Shown here piece after piece: positions 4,627-5,257 of a stretch of DNA of 5,257 nt. The DNA is taken from positions 1-5,257 of the forward strand of contig JAISQQ010000156.1 in the NCBI GenBank assembly GCA_031274075.1, read 5' to 3'. Each line of letters starts with the position of its first letter. Positions within the stretch are counted from its first letter, which is position 1. This DNA comes from Accumulibacter sp. (GTDB taxonomy: Bacteria > Pseudomonadota > Gammaproteobacteria > Burkholderiales > Rhodocyclaceae). The notes beneath the pieces are model-generated. The model was not told where the DNA came from. It did not search any database and saw nothing but the letters and a program-made list of their open reading frames with translations. The position numbers were made by a program, and so were the translations under genes.

Positions 4627-5257
4627 ATGCACATCGAGATTCTGGTGGAAGACAGTTCGGGAAAAAAGTTACTGGAAGCCGTGCTGCCCAAGCTGTTTGG
4701 GACACAAGGTCATCCGCATTCCTGGCGAGTCCATGCCTACAAGGGAGTTGGCCGTATCCCGAAGAACCTGAACACGGCGGCAGACCCGGCCAGGCGGATT
4801 TTGCTCGATCAATTGCCGCGTATCCTGCGCGGTTACGGCAACACGCCGGGCATTGATGCCGTGGTAATTGTGCTGGATGCCGACCGGCGCAACTGCGCGG
4901 ATTTTCTCGTCGAACTCAAGACGCTTGCCGCAGGGTGCAATTCCGTGCCGAATACCTTGTTCCGGCTCGCCATCGAAGAGATGGAGGCTTGGTATCTTGG
5001 CGATAGACAGGCGTTGATAGCTGCCTACCCACGCGCCAAAGTGGCGATGCTGAACCAATATCATCAGGACAGCGTTTGCGGTACCTGGGAATTGCTGGCC
5101 GATGCTGTTCACCCCGGTGGTTCTGCTGCAATCAAAAAGGCAGGATGGCCTTTGCCGGGCCAGATTAAATGCGAATGGGCCGAAAAAATAGGCCCATTAC
5201 TTGAGCCTGAGCGCAATGTTTCACCCAGTTTCGGCAAGCTGCGCGATGGTTTGCGCC
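4627..5257 (+). CDS. DUF4276 family protein with TOPRIM-like motifs, 3' end outside the window
   Basis: The frame from ATG 4627 stays open to the last base: 210 codons with no stop. The N-terminus MHIEILVEDSSGKKLLEAVL carries an acidic residue (Glu8) after a hydrophobic strand, as in TOPRIM folds. VVIVLDADRRNC (79-90) gives the Asp84-x-Asp86 pair, and FRLAIEEMEAWYLGD (112-126) is the hallmark helix of DUF4276. The segment SFGKLRDGLR (201-210) resembles the C-terminal family signature, so probably only a short tail is missing. TOPRIM proteins such as OLD-type nucleases use these acidic residues to bind Mg2+ and cut nucleic acid. Nuclease activity here is inferred, and no catalytic test exists in the sequence. 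The gene starts 4 bases after the ATPase stop with only a weak GGGGA site inside that gene's end, so translation is probably coupled. This gives fixed stoichiometry with the ATPase and argues for a two-protein complex. Confidence 0.85.
   Translation, partial: MHIEILVEDSSGKKLLEAVLPKLFGTQGHPHSWRVHAYKGVGRIPKNLNTAADPARRILLDQLPRILRGYGNTPGIDAVVIVLDADRRNCADFLVELKTLAAGCNSVPNTLFRLAIEEMEAWYLGDRQALIAAYPRAKVAMLNQYHQDSVCGTWELLADAVHPGGSAAIKKAGWPLPGQIKCEWAEKIGPLLEPERNVSPSFGKLRDGLR

Noticed and set aside
3630..4691. 353-codon open frame on the minus strand
   Set aside because: It is antisense to the ATPase gene, which has all its motifs intact; the antisense protein has no recognisable domain.
1..5257. CRISPR array, tRNA or rRNA gene, insertion sequence, attachment site
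   Set aside because: No regularly spaced repeats, cloverleaf pattern, transposase or integrase frame, or flanking direct repeats of useful length were seen on either strand.

Overview
The window is GC-rich bacterial DNA. Its genes are compactly packed, led by Shine-Dalgarno (SD) sites, and have sigma-70-like signals. It looks like a proteobacterial chromosome, probably gamma- or betaproteobacterial. That placement rests on gene style and on a Sec-exported DUF4432 protein, and the sequence alone does not prove it.

Layout. Bases 1-630 (+) are the 3' two thirds of a shikimate dehydrogenase gene (aroE-type), cut by the window edge. A perfect 15-bp stem-loop (635-672) closes that unit. After a second small inverted repeat comes a 408-residue exported DUF4432 protein of the aldose-1-epimerase/mutarotase-like fold (809-2035, +), followed by a GC-rich imperfect hairpin. 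From about 2100 the content changes to accessory DNA. On the minus strand there is a decayed Phd/YefM-like antitoxin that has lost its tail and its toxin (2166-2264), then a complete vapBC toxin-antitoxin operon (2369-2964). The vapBC promoter is clear: a -35/-10 pair with 17-bp spacing, with one palindrome over each element. A roughly 350-base stretch without a convincing gene (3040-3392) separates the divergently oriented vapBC from a plus-strand pair. That pair is an SMC/RecF-like AAA ATPase (3393-4622) and, 4 bases later, a DUF4276 protein with TOPRIM-like acidic motifs (4627 to the window end, still open).

How it fits together. The first two genes are ordinary metabolism. The rest is typical defence or mobile cargo: an intact TA module, the remains of another, and an ATPase plus TOPRIM-like pair. 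The pair has the same general logic as OLD, Gabija (GajA) and PARIS (AriA/AriB), in which an ABC-type ATPase controls a TOPRIM nuclease. It is the best candidate here for a poorly described system. Assigning it to anti-phage defence is an inference from architecture and neighbourhood. The DUF4276 gene is easy to miss because its reading frame runs off the right edge without a stop.
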